A stretch of DNA of 64,000 bases from Bursaphelenchus xylophilus (lineage: Eukaryota > Nematoda > Chromadorea > Rhabditida > Aphelenchoididae). Positions 34,108 to 43,506 of the stretch are shown here, piece after piece; the first letter of the stretch is position 1; each line of letters opens with the position of its first letter. The DNA is taken from positions 806,001 through 870,000 of the forward strand of contig CAJFCV020000002.1 in assembly GCA_904066235.2 (NCBI GenBank). The letters are read 5' to 3'. The notes beneath the pieces were generated by a model. That model saw nothing but the letters and a program-made list of their open reading frames with translations, did no database searches and had not been told where the DNA came from. The translations under genes were made by a program, and so were the position numbers.

Positions 34108-37100
34108 ATGTATCCGAGTGAACGAGAACCCGCTGGTTCCGACACCGACAAAACCAATGCTGGTACAACAACCGGGAACCCGAAAGCAGTGAGTTGGCAA
34201 TGTTTCGACGAGAATGAAAACCCATTTGGGGAGCTAAGCCCGATTTTTCGATATTATACTTGGTCTATAAAGAGAAAAAAAACGAAATTCGCCTTTTTGC
34301 TGTTTTTTCGATTCACTTATGTCTCAAAGACAAGCGGATCAAAATTAAATTGAAAAGAAAAGCATGCATTACGCTAATCTTTCCAGTCTGCGGACCAAAC
34401 CCAGGTGAACAAACCCTCCGTTTTTGTGGCTCCGCCACTGGAAAATCAGAATCCAGTAAAAGAATCGGAAAAGAAGGACGATGCCAGCCAAAAGGAGGGA
34501 CCACCGAAAGTAGATTCCAAGCAGAAGGAGAGTCCAGTAACAGACACCCCGTTGGAAACGAACAAAGAAATGATGAAAGATCCAAAAGGAGAGAAGGAGA
34601 ACAAAAAGGACAAGAAAACTGAGGAGGAGGAACAAAAGAAGGAAAAGGATAAGGTAAGAGCCACGGTTGAGAACGAATTTCCCTCGCACGTCAATCCAGC
34701 CCATTTCCTGAACCGTTTCGAAACTTCGTATCGTTTTCATTGATTTAAAAGAGAGACGAAATGTCGCGAAATTATCGGCACTTTTTCTCGCCCGAAACAA
34801 CTGCTTTTTTTTGAAAAGGAAGAAGAAAGATAAGAAAATGCGTTTTATCGGATAGTGACATTTCGTTTTGAACGAATCGCCAAAAAGGGGCGGGAAATTT
34901 TTTCTTCTGTTTTGGGTTGACGTGCCTCGGACCTTTTCGGAAATTTCGTGGGCCCACGCAGGATCAAAAGATTGAGTACGGAAAGGTCCGCTGTGCGGAA
35001 AGGTCCGCTGTCCGGAAAGGTCCGCTGCGGAAAGGTCCGCTAAAAAAAGGAAAAGAAGAGGGTGGGAAAAAAGGATTTTTTTGTGAAATTTGAATAAAAT
35101 TTGAAATGTTTTCGCTTCGGGACTTGGAAAAAGGATTTTTTGTGAAATTTGAATAAAATTTGAAATGTTTTCGCTTCGAGACTTGGAAAAAAGGATTTTT
35201 TGTGAAATTTGAATAAAATTAGAAATTTTTTCGAGCTGACTGAGTATGAACGAATATGAAAACTGGGTTTCTGTTACTTTACTACCTTTAGGGATTCTTT
35301 TTGAAATTTTTTCGACTTATAACACTTTTAGACGTTAATGGTGTTGTTTTGGTGCCTAGTACTGCTTAAAAAACACATTTTTACCACTTGGTACTAAATA
35401 GTACTACCTGGTACTATTTAGTACGAGGTGCAAATTTGGCCGTAAGGCGGTAATGGCGTTGGTTTGGTGCTTAGTAGAACCCAAAAACACGTTTTAACAC
35501 TTGGTACTATATAGTACCAACTGGTACTGTTTAGTGAGGAGTGAAAATTTGGCCGTAAGGCAGTAATGATGATGGTTTGGTGCTTAGTAGAGCCCAAAAA
35601 CACGTGGTACTATATAGTACCAGGTGGTACCATTGGTTTTAGACAAAATTTTAGTGCTGGCGGCACCACAGTTAATATTCATGTCAGACACCCTTTTTTC
35701 TACTCCCGATGCGAAAAGATTTCAAAATTTTGTTGAATTTTCCAAAAAATTCTTTTTTTTCCCAGTCTCGAAGCGAAAACATTTAAAATTTTTTTCAAAA
35801 TTCACAAAAAATCCTTTTTTTCAAGTCTCGAAGCGAAACCATTTTAAATTTTTTTCAAATTTCACAAAAAATCCTTTTTTTCAAGTCTCGAAGCGAAAAC
35901 ATTTTAAAAATTTATTTTTTCGAGACTAGTCACACCTAAAAATCAAATCACCAAGTACAATATAACTTACGTCTAAATCCATTATTCAAAAATTTTTTTA
36001 AAAATTACTAGTTAACACTACTGCCTAAGCAAAATTGTAAAATTCAGAAAAAATGGATACGATATTCGAAATCGGCGCCTTCGAAAACCTCCCCCTCCCC
36101 TCCCTCCTCTTTTCTTTTTTTAGCGGACCTTTCCGCACAGCGGACCTTTCCGCGCAGCGGACCATTCCGCACAGCGGACCTTTCCGTCCTTCGTGGGATC
36201 AAAAATGTGCTGAAAATGGTAGGGCGCAGCTCGGAAAACTGGCACGGGCGAAGCTCGCATCTGTGGGGGCAGCTCGGAAAATAAGTTTTTGCAGCTCGCT
36301 GGAGCCAAGTTTCAGCTTGTTTTCGAGCTGTCCAAGACGCGAGCTGCGCCCGTGCAAGTTCTCCGAGCTGCGCCCTATGATTTTCGGCTAGCGCATTGGG
36401 CCCATAATCCAGAAATTCTTTGGTTTCGATACGTTTCGAAATGTTGCATAGCAATTTAGAATTTTTATGGCGCGTTTTACATCCTATGTTGCGTTGTTTG
36501 ATCCGAATATTCTATTTATATCAACTTCGACATGGATAATATAAAAATACTCTAAATTCAGGAAGAAAAGCCCAAGGAAGAGAAGAAAGAAGAGAAAGAA
36601 AAGAAGGAGGATGCTGGTGGGAAGAAGGACAAGCTCTCGGTTAGTGTCTCCGGAACCGGAAAGAAGAAACCAAAGAAGAAGAAGGAAACGGACAGTAAAG
36701 AAGCGCTGGAGAGGGAGGCCAAGCACAAGAAGAGGCTGAATCACATCCCACCGAAGCCTGAACAAATCTACGCTGAGTTGCCGAAGAAACGGACTTTCTG
36801 GGGATGGTGTGAGTTGATTTTTGATTAGTTTTTGAAGTGATATAGGTGGGAAATGGTTCCGAAAATCAATGTTAATTTTGATTAGGCATGGCTCCGGGCC
36901 GGGCTTTCCAAAATTTTCCGGCCCGGGCCGGGCCGACTAATTTCTCGGCCCGACCCCGGGCTTCGATTTTCAGGCCCGGCCCGGCCCGGGCCGGCCCGGT
37001 TTTTTTGAAATCTGAGTTTTGCCCGGAAAAAAGGGAAAAAAAGAAACTTTTTCGATAGAATTTTTCATTTTTTCGAACACAATGCTGATAGCGAAAGTAA

Positions 37101-38928
37101 AGTGACCTTATTTACCACTCGCCCAAATAAAAAAATAATTTTCCAGTCAATTTGAAAAAATTTTCGGAAGTTCTAAAGTGCGACCTCATAGTTAATACGC
37201 TGGCAAAAAGAGAAAAAGGAAAATTTTTCAAAAATACGCAATACGCTTGTAGGTTTTTTCAAATCCGATAAAAGATCTGTGATAAAATATTTTTGCTAAA
37301 ATTTCGGTGACTATACATAAAATTTTACGATTTTTTGTAACCATATGGTAAGACAATTTATGGTGCCTTAGTAATTTATAAAAATAGTCGAGCGGCAATT
37401 GCACTATGTATAGGTTTTGGTAAATTATTCTTTACATTTTGCGAAGATGTGCCGTAATTTTCCCTTCATTTGCTGCTTTGTTCCTTTCCAGCCTAGTACA
37501 AAATTTTTCCGGGCCGAACCGGGCCGGGCTTTCCAAATTTTCCAAGCCCGGGCCCAGGGCCGGGCTTGGAGATTTAGGCCCGGCCCGCAGGCCCGGGCCG
37601 GGCCGGGCCGGGCTGGCCCGGTTTGCAGCCATGCTTAATTTTGATTGCTAAATCTCTATTCTTTTAGTTGTCGCGCCGGTGTACATTTTGACGATTTGGG
37701 GCATGCTGGCAGCCATGATGGCCCCGATTATGTTCTTTATCCCCGAAATTTATAAAGGAGGCCCGGAAAACGTTGGAGATGGCTCATTTTTGGGCAGGGT
37801 TCCAAGTAAGTTTACTGTTTTGTTTTGGTGTTTAGGTAACTCGTTATAAAATTTTGAATCTGTTTGACAAAGTTGCCAAAGATTACGAGCTCATTTCAGA
37901 GCTGATCTTCGAACCGAATGTGGCCCGATTGGGGATTGCAAAGTCGGACAATCATGAGGTAGAGGAGCGAAAACGTCATCCATCTGAGATCCACTACATT
38001 AATAGACTCCCTCGGACTTATGAACCGTATCTAACGAGATTGAGGTTCTTGTTGACTGATGGTAAGTAATGGATAATATAATTTTTTGTTAGAAATTTGT
38101 GTTTTGCTATTCTAACTGGAGAAAAATTTCAGAATATGGACCAGAACGTTTTACGCAATGCTTTGGAGACACTGAACATCAACGAGCGGGTTGCCTCGTG
38201 GACTTGAGCAACGAGAATTATGAGCTGGGATATGGCGCGTGCGCTGTTGCGCAAGGCCAAACTGTCCAATCATTTTCGTTTGGGTTCGAAGATCAGCAAC
38301 CTTGCATCATTGTGCGACAAAATAAGGTTTGAGTTTCTTTTAATTATGTTGTTTTTTTTGCTTCTAGATGCTCCATTACATGCCAAAGTTGGTTGACATC
38401 CGAAATATGACAAAAGATCTGCGGATTTTGGGTGAAGTTCAGACCTTGTGCAACAGAGAGCATTATAACGAAAGTTTGGAGGGAGATTGTTGTTTCTTCA
38501 AGAGATCTCTTCTCAAATGCGAGACTGATAATGGTGTGGTCCAGATCTTCCCGTCAATGGGAGTGCCGGCATGCCATTTTCCATACAAGTCCAGCGCCAA
38601 CGATGATGATGTGAATAGTTATCAACAGCCAATTCACTTTGTTAGGGTAAGTATTAGATGAATTTTTTGTTTGGTTTTTTAGGAATGGATGGGAGTGTCG
38701 TTGGAAGGCTTAAAAATTATATTGTGATGGTCCCTATTTTAGGTGTCTCCAGCCAACGAAGGAGACAAGGCTACCGTAACTTGTTACGTAGACGAAGATT
38801 TGAAGGACGATGCCAATCATTTTGTCCGGTTCAGCGTTCAGATCTTCCCCACCCCCAAAAAATCGTCGTTCAGACTTCCTATCTCCATCTTCACCTTGAT
38901 TGTCCCATTTTTGATCAAATTGTTGTGA
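34108..38928 (+). CDS. Na+/K+-ATPase beta-subunit family protein with Lys/Glu-rich N-terminal extension
   Basis: Beta subunits are type II membrane proteins that fold and traffic the catalytic P-type ATPase (family knowledge). Exons 34108-34188, 34387-34653, 36562-36808, 37668-37805, 37900-38061, 38133-38326, 38368-38646 and 38743-38928 join in frame to about 517 residues. Residues 1-198 are cytoplasmic and very rich in Lys and Glu (EEEEQKKEKDK, KKPKKKKE); typical beta subunits have only a few dozen residues there. One helix follows at about 199-223 (FVAPVYILTIWGMLAAMM). The ectodomain has family landmarks: LPRTYEPYLTRLRFLL, an FGFEDQQPCIIVRQNK block, and paired Cys in QCFGD..AGC, GAC..QPC and LKC..VTC. 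The last 17 residues (LPISIFTLIVPFLIKLL) are hydrophobic, which is unusual. The 1.9 kb second and 0.86 kb third introns hold transposable elements. Confidence 0.85.
34728..34909 (+). repeat. inverted repeat pair F, left arm
   Basis: About 182 bp matches 39648-39831 in reverse orientation (GACGAAATGTCGCGAAATTA, GATAGTGACATTTCGTTTTG, CGCCAAAAAGGGGCGGGAA). It lies in intron 2 of the beta-subunit gene. Confidence 0.8.
34978..36188. mobile_element. compound foldback element with tandem-repeat arms
   Basis: The outer ends carry four GCGGAAAGGTCCGCTGT-like units (34978-35042) and their complements (36119-36188). Inside, each arm holds three ~60 bp units (GGATTTTTTGTGAAATTTG with TTTTCGCTTCGAGACTTGG) and their complements at 35740-35930. 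The centre has three ~115 bp direct repeats (35334-35640) rich in GGTACTATATAGTACC palindromes. No coding frame for a transposase is seen. The whole sits in intron 2 of the beta-subunit gene. Confidence 0.75.
36210..36381. mobile_element. small foldback MITE with GGGCGCAGCTCGG ends
   Basis: Left arm TAGGGCGCAGCTCGGAAAAC and right arm GTTCTCCGAGCTGCGCCCTA are inverted complements with few mismatches, joined by further AGCTCG inverted words. TA at each edge fits a TA target duplication. It lies next to the compound foldback in the same intron. Confidence 0.65.
36883..37637. mobile_element. hAT-like nonautonomous element 1 (GGCCCGGCCC-rich ends)
   Basis: An 11-bp imperfect TIR (TAGGCATGGCT; other end, read inward, TAAGCATGGCT) is flanked by a perfect 8-bp duplication ATTTTGAT (36875-36882 and 37638-37645). 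Each end carries about 110-120 bp of GGCCCGGCCCGGGCC-type sequence. Eight-bp duplications are the hAT hallmark. The 755 bp contain no transposase frame. It lies in intron 3 of the beta-subunit gene. Confidence 0.8.
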
Positions 38929-39242
38929 CAGCTGCTAAATTAGCAGATTCACAGATCGATAAATCCCGAACTATATAAAAATTTAATTGGAAAATGTGTT
39001 TAATAATCTGAAAATGGATTTGTACATTACCATGATACATACTTTTTATGGATACCATTCCTAATGTAGCCCTATATTATAGTGGGGACAATAAAGCTCA
39101 AATGCCAAGAAAAATCTACGAAAGAAAAACTGGCAGTAAATGTCAACAACAATATACAAATACGTTCTTTGGTGAGAGAGGACCGGTTTCGGGAGTCACA
39201 TGGAGTGTTTGTGGAAGAATTTACAAGTAACAAGGAGCCGTT
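38929..39242. other. convergent intergenic spacer between beta-subunit and ZP genes
   Basis: 314 bp between two stop codons on opposite strands must hold both 3' untranslated regions. No repeat or RNA gene is seen. An open frame on the plus strand (39048-39230) has no support as a gene. Confidence 0.5.
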
Positions 39243-41873
39243 CTAGGCTTGAGCCACATCATGATAGACGTACCGTCGCGTGTACAGAAGGCCGAGTGCA
39301 CTGCCGGCGACGAGAAGGAGCTGTAAATAGAAGAATCGTAAGCATTTATTGTGGTTTGTTTGGCTTTTAGATGGAAAATTGGATTTTCACGGCAAAAATC
39401 TCATGAAAATCTAATTCTGTTTGTTTGAAAAGGTTCGACACGAGCGTGAAAACTGCCAGAATAGCATAAGCAGGCTATTGCTGGCTGAATGAACGCTTTG
39501 ATAAGTATTTGTGTCTTATGAGCTCTATCTAATTTTTGTTTTGGTCGTCATGGATAATATAGTTTTAAAATTCGGTGAACAAATCGTTGAATTTATTTGA
39601 AAACTGATGACTGATATAGCCGAATAGCGATGTAGCATGTCAATCCAAATAGAAGAAAAAAATTCCCGCCCCTTTTTGGCGATTCGTTCAAAACGAAATG
39701 TCACTATCCGATAAAAAGCATTTTCTTATCTTTCTTCTTTCTTTTCGTGAAAAAGCAACTATTTCGGGTGAGAAAAATTGCCGATAATTTCGCGACATTT
39801 CGTCACTCTTTTAAATCAATGAAAGCGATACAAATCAGTCTTATATTCCCTGCCATCAATTATATTATACATGACGAATTCCACCCCACTTACCAAACTC
39901 AACACCACACCGCTAACGAAAAAGAGCGGGACGGCCATGCAAAAATGACCATCCTGTTGCAACGGATAGGGCTCATTGTACTCTGTCACCGACAGGTTCA
40001 GTGTTTGCGGACATTTTTCTTCTGGCCATCGTTCTGGAACGCCCAACGGCAAAACTTCGATTTGCTGGCTGACGGCGTCGAAGAATGAGGAGAATGGCGA
40101 GCGACTAAAAAAGAATGTGGCATTAGATGTAGTTTACAGTCATTTTCATTGCGAAATGACTTTGGGCAAGATTGAAAACAGATTGTTTTTTCAAAAATTG
40201 GTTTGATGTCAAGTGCAATATTAAAAAATATGTGTTAAAGCAGCAAAGCTGGTTGTAAAACTTACGATGGTCGGTTGTGCCCAGAGCATTTGGGGCGTGG
40301 ACACGTCTCGTTTGGATGAATGTCGACCAGATTCATCTCACATTGATAGTAGATGAATGGTTTATCCGCTACTCCAAAGATCCTCGATCGTTGAAGAACT
40401 CGAGTCTAAAAGTGGAGAAGGATTAGAGTTACTAAGGTCAGCGAGGTCTTGTTGATGCCGCTGAGGTGAATTTTGGTTATTGATTGGAAGGAGATACAGT
40501 GAGGGACTTGATCCAGTGGCAAAAAACGTACCATTTTGCATCCCGGAAGTATGAAAAAATGTAGCAAAATGCCTCCTTCTCCAACTAAAAAGCTCCGTTT
40601 TGAAGGGCGGGCTTTTTAAATCGGAGTTTTTTCACTTGGAGAGGGAGGTGTTTTGCTACATTTTTTGATACTTCGTGGATGCAAAATGGTACTTTTTTTG
40701 CCATTGGATCAGGTCCCTCACTGTCCCAACAATTTAGCCTTGAAAGGTGATTTACAGTCCGAGACTGGGTCATTTGGAAAAATGCATCCAAATGCATCTA
40801 TGATGAAACAAAAGCATCATTCTCTTTCTCTGGAGATGAATTTAACGCATTGTAGATGCATTCGGATGCCTTGTTTGCCACAGGACCCTCCCTCGGACCG
40901 TGTTTACGTGAAGCTTTTATAGGAAAGCTCGTAAACTGCTTGTTTTTCTTGAGCTGTTGTACAGTGGGGGACCTGATCCAATCGCAAAAAACGTACCATT
41001 TTGCATCCGGGAAGTACCAAAAAGGTGGCAAAATGCTTCCCCCTCCAAGTGAAAAAACTTCGTTTTGAAAGACGCGCCCTTTTTCCTCACAAAAAATTCG
41101 GGCGCGATTTTGAAATCTGAGTTTTTTCATTTGGAGAAGGAGGTATTTTGCCACATTTTTTGATACTTCCTGGATGCATAAGGCTACGTTTTTTGCCACT
41201 GGATCAGGTCCCCCGCTGTATAAACACGTCAGGCTTCAAAGTGGGCCTCTCAGTTCGTATACTTACCTTTCCCTGATACTCCAATGGACTGATGAGGCTT
41301 TCATCCTTACTGCACCCATATTGATCGACCAATTCGTGTTGTGAATCGGTCGTTTTTATGAAGCAACTGGTCACGACTAGACATTGATTGGGCCTCGCTC
41401 CCTCGCATTCCCATTCATGTCTGACTGGCGTTCCAATTCTCACAGTTCGAATCATCTCTCCGGATCTGTCGTTTTTCACAACATACGAGCAAGTCAGTGC
41501 CACTTTTTCCACCGAATTGTCTTGCTCGTCTATCGTTGTAATAGGCGTTGACATGGTCAGCGGCTGCGGTACTCCCGTCCCCATTTCCGAACCGTTTCGA
41601 GTATGTAAACAGCGCAAAACGAAGAGCCGATCGGCTTCGGTTACAAACTCGGGATGGAAAGAGAGCAGCACGGTGGCTTCGAGCAGAATGCCCTCGGGCT
41701 TTGAACTGCGTATCCGACTGATCCGACAGTCCAAGTGAGGGATTAGGAGCTCGACTTGATTGTTGGTGACCAGAACTTGATAGCAGTAGCGATTCGGGGC
41801 GAATCGGACGTTCACCCGGCCGGTAAATGTCTGCTCTGTCTTCCATTTGGCGTAGATTGCGTCGGGCGCGCAA
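39243..41873 (-). CDS. ZP-domain transmembrane protein (cuticlin-like), 5' exon not resolved
   Basis: ZP proteins polymerise outside the cell and in nematodes build cuticle and apical matrix (family knowledge). Minus-strand exons 41267-41873, 40266-40405, 39894-40104 and 39243-39320 join with consistent phases to about 344 residues. Seen: a start-of-domain Cys (CAPDAIYAKWK), FTGRVNVRF, RLFVLRC, ALTCSYVV, a V..HEWEC block, HELVDQYGCSKDESL and KPFIYYQCEMNL, all in ZP order. An RPSR motif suits a furin-type cleavage site. The last exons complete a membrane helix (PLFFVSGVVLSL then LLLVAGSALGLLY) with a short cytoplasmic tail (TRRYVYHDVAQA). The signal-peptide exon is missing: a frame at 42189-42254 starting MGQTSLVFFLVSVYA looks like one, but I found no phase-compatible donor. 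The usual second Cys after QCEMNL is absent (LV in place of LC). Two MITEs sit in the 861 bp intron. Confidence 0.85.
39648..39831 (-). repeat. inverted repeat pair F, right arm
   Basis: Reverse-orientation partner of 34728-34909, located in the last intron of the ZP gene. The arms are 4.7 kb apart and bracket most of the beta-subunit gene. Confidence 0.8.
40497..40723. mobile_element. palindromic TA-type MITE, copy 12, in ZP gene intron
   Basis: Begins CAGTGAGGGACTTGATCC after TA and ends GGATCAGGTCCCTCACTG. It shares the 40406-41266 intron with copy 13, only 238 bp away. Confidence 0.9.
40962..41218. mobile_element. palindromic TA-type MITE, copy 13, in ZP gene intron
   Basis: Begins CAGTGGGGGACCTGATCC after TA and ends GGATCAGGTCCCCCGCTG before TA. 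Its right end lies 48 bp from the splice donor of the upstream ZP exon. Confidence 0.9.
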
Positions 41874-42587
41874 CTGAAATCATATTTATTAGATGATTAA
41901 AATTTCGAGTTGTTTTTTAATCATTTTTTTGGAGTAATTGAGCAACTATAACTCTTCAAAGTGGCTGAGCTTTGCTCTAAAGTGCTTGCTAATTTTACTT
42001 GTTTGGGACAAATCAAACATGAAGTGCGTCCTAAGGACAAGCCCCTGCTCGAACATCAGTTTTGCCGGGCCCTGCGGCACAATCTATTTGTCACCCAAAG
42101 GGCCTGTTCGCATGATTCTGTCCCATTGAATTAAATGCGCGACCATTTCGAGGAATTTATTGTTCTGCTTCTTCACTCTTTTTGTTGGTTAATTATTCAT
42201 TCGCAATTTGGCGTAGACAGAAACAAGAAAAAATACGAGAGATGTTTGTCCCATATTGTCTCATTTATTGGATAAGGAAGGCATATTAGGTCGCTGTTGG
42301 AGACTTGAGAGTTTGGTTCAAAAACTGGCTTGTTAAAAAATGTTGCATACTGCGAATATTCTGTTGGCTTTTTTTTTGATTTTCGGACTACTAACTGACA
42401 AGGGAAGTCACTTAAATCACGGATCGATTTTGTAAAATGACTGTTACAGCGATGGGGAGGGTAGGACGGAGATATCAAATCTGAAAACCGCTACCTCCAC
42501 CGGCCTCTGGGAGCCGAGATAATCGACGAAAAAGTTTCACCAAATTCCTTCGAACTTTTCTTCCTTCCGAAAGAAGGGAACCCAGCG

Positions 42588-42660
42588 AACCGAATGGTCC
42601 GGTGGTCTGGAAGCGCGCTTCCGGGCCTTCACCTTTTCAGGTTCGAATCCGCGCGGGTCA
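42588..42660 (+). pseudogene. tRNA-like sequence in left arm
   Basis: A-box-like TGGTCCGGTGG (42595-42605) and an intact B-box GGTTCGAATCC (42640-42650) are 34 nt apart, a normal tRNA spacing. GGAAG and CTTCC form a stem with a four-base loop where the anticodon arm should be, and the T stem does not pair properly. It is best read as a tRNA-derived polymerase III promoter relic. Confidence 0.45.
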
Positions 42661-42893
42661 CGAACTTGTGAAAAATTTATAAAACAATTGCTGTGATCCA
42701 ATAAATTTACTAGCAATTTATTTTTAAATTTTATGCCTATTTTACGCTAAATTTTCAACCTTGAAAATTCAAATCGTTTGGAACTCACATTCAAATTATT
42801 ACACTGAAATTTTATCGTAAAGTCTGCAAAAAATCAAAAATTTTATTTTACTGGTAAATTTACTGGATTACAGGAAAAGTTTAATAAATTATT

Positions 42894-42966
42894 TGACCCA
42901 TGCGGATTCGAACCTGAAAAGGTCAAAGCCCGGAAGCGCGCTTCCAGACCACCGGACCATTCGGTT
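42894..42966 (-). pseudogene. tRNA-like sequence in right arm
   Basis: Inverted copy of 42588-42660 with the same A- and B-box words, reading on the minus strand toward the centre of the foldback. The 3' side (ATGGGTCA) can pair partly with GAACCGA at the 5' side. Confidence 0.45.
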
Positions 42967-43252
42967 CTCTTCCCTCCTTCTTTCGAAAAGAAGAGCTTTT
43001 CGGAGCAACTTTTTTTGGTCAAACTTTTTTGGTCGATTATCTCGGCTCCCAGAGGCCGGTGGAGGTAGCGGTTTTCAGATTTGATATCTCTGTCCCACCC
43101 TCCCCATCGCTGTAACCATCGTTTTTAAAAATCGATCCGTGACTTAAGTGACTTCCCTTGTGAGCGATAAAAAAGTATATTTGGGTACTATAGAACTTAT
43201 CTCTTAGTGCATGTCGCTAAAATCATTCCAGCAACTTTACAAACTGACACTA

Positions 43253-43506
43253 TAGTGACGCACCCGATCCAGTGGCAAAAGACGTACCATTTTGCTTCCG
43301 GGAAGCATCAAAAATGTGGCAAAATACCTCCCTATCCAACTGTAAAAACTCCGTTTTGAAATGCGCGCCCTTTCCCTCACAAAAGGAGAGGGCGCGCTTT
43401 TGAAATTGGAGTCTTTTCACTTGGAAGGAGGTATTTTGCTACATTTTTTGTTGCTTCCAGGATGCAAAATGGTACGTATTTTGCCACTGGATCAGGTCCG
43501 CCACTG
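43253..43506. mobile_element. palindromic TA-type MITE, copy 14
   Basis: Begins TAGTGACGCACCCGATCC and ends GGATCAGGTCCGCCACTG before TA. Both arms are present. It lies 91 bp beyond the tRNA-like foldback. Confidence 0.85.

Larger units (their letters stand above)
42398..43161. mobile_element. foldback element carrying two inverted tRNA-like sequences
   Basis: Arms of about 265 bp are inverted complements. The ends are ACAAGGGAAGTCACTTAAAT and ACTTAAGTGACTTCCCTTGT. Toward the centre each arm has ACCTCCACCGGCCTCTGGGA and a tRNA-like block. The loop is ~220 bp AT-rich. No transposase frame is seen and no target duplication is clear. It lies upstream of the ZP gene. Confidence 0.75.

Noticed and set aside
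35334..35640. Three ~115 bp direct repeats as a possible CRISPR array
   Set aside because: Units are long and diverged with no repeat-spacer layout, they lie inside a foldback in a eukaryotic intron, and no cas genes exist.
42189..42254. Minus-strand frame MGQTSLVFFLVSVYA as the ZP gene's signal-peptide exon
   Set aside because: It looks like a signal peptide and is well placed, but the available GT sites are all in the wrong phase for the 41873 acceptor, so it was not joined to the gene.
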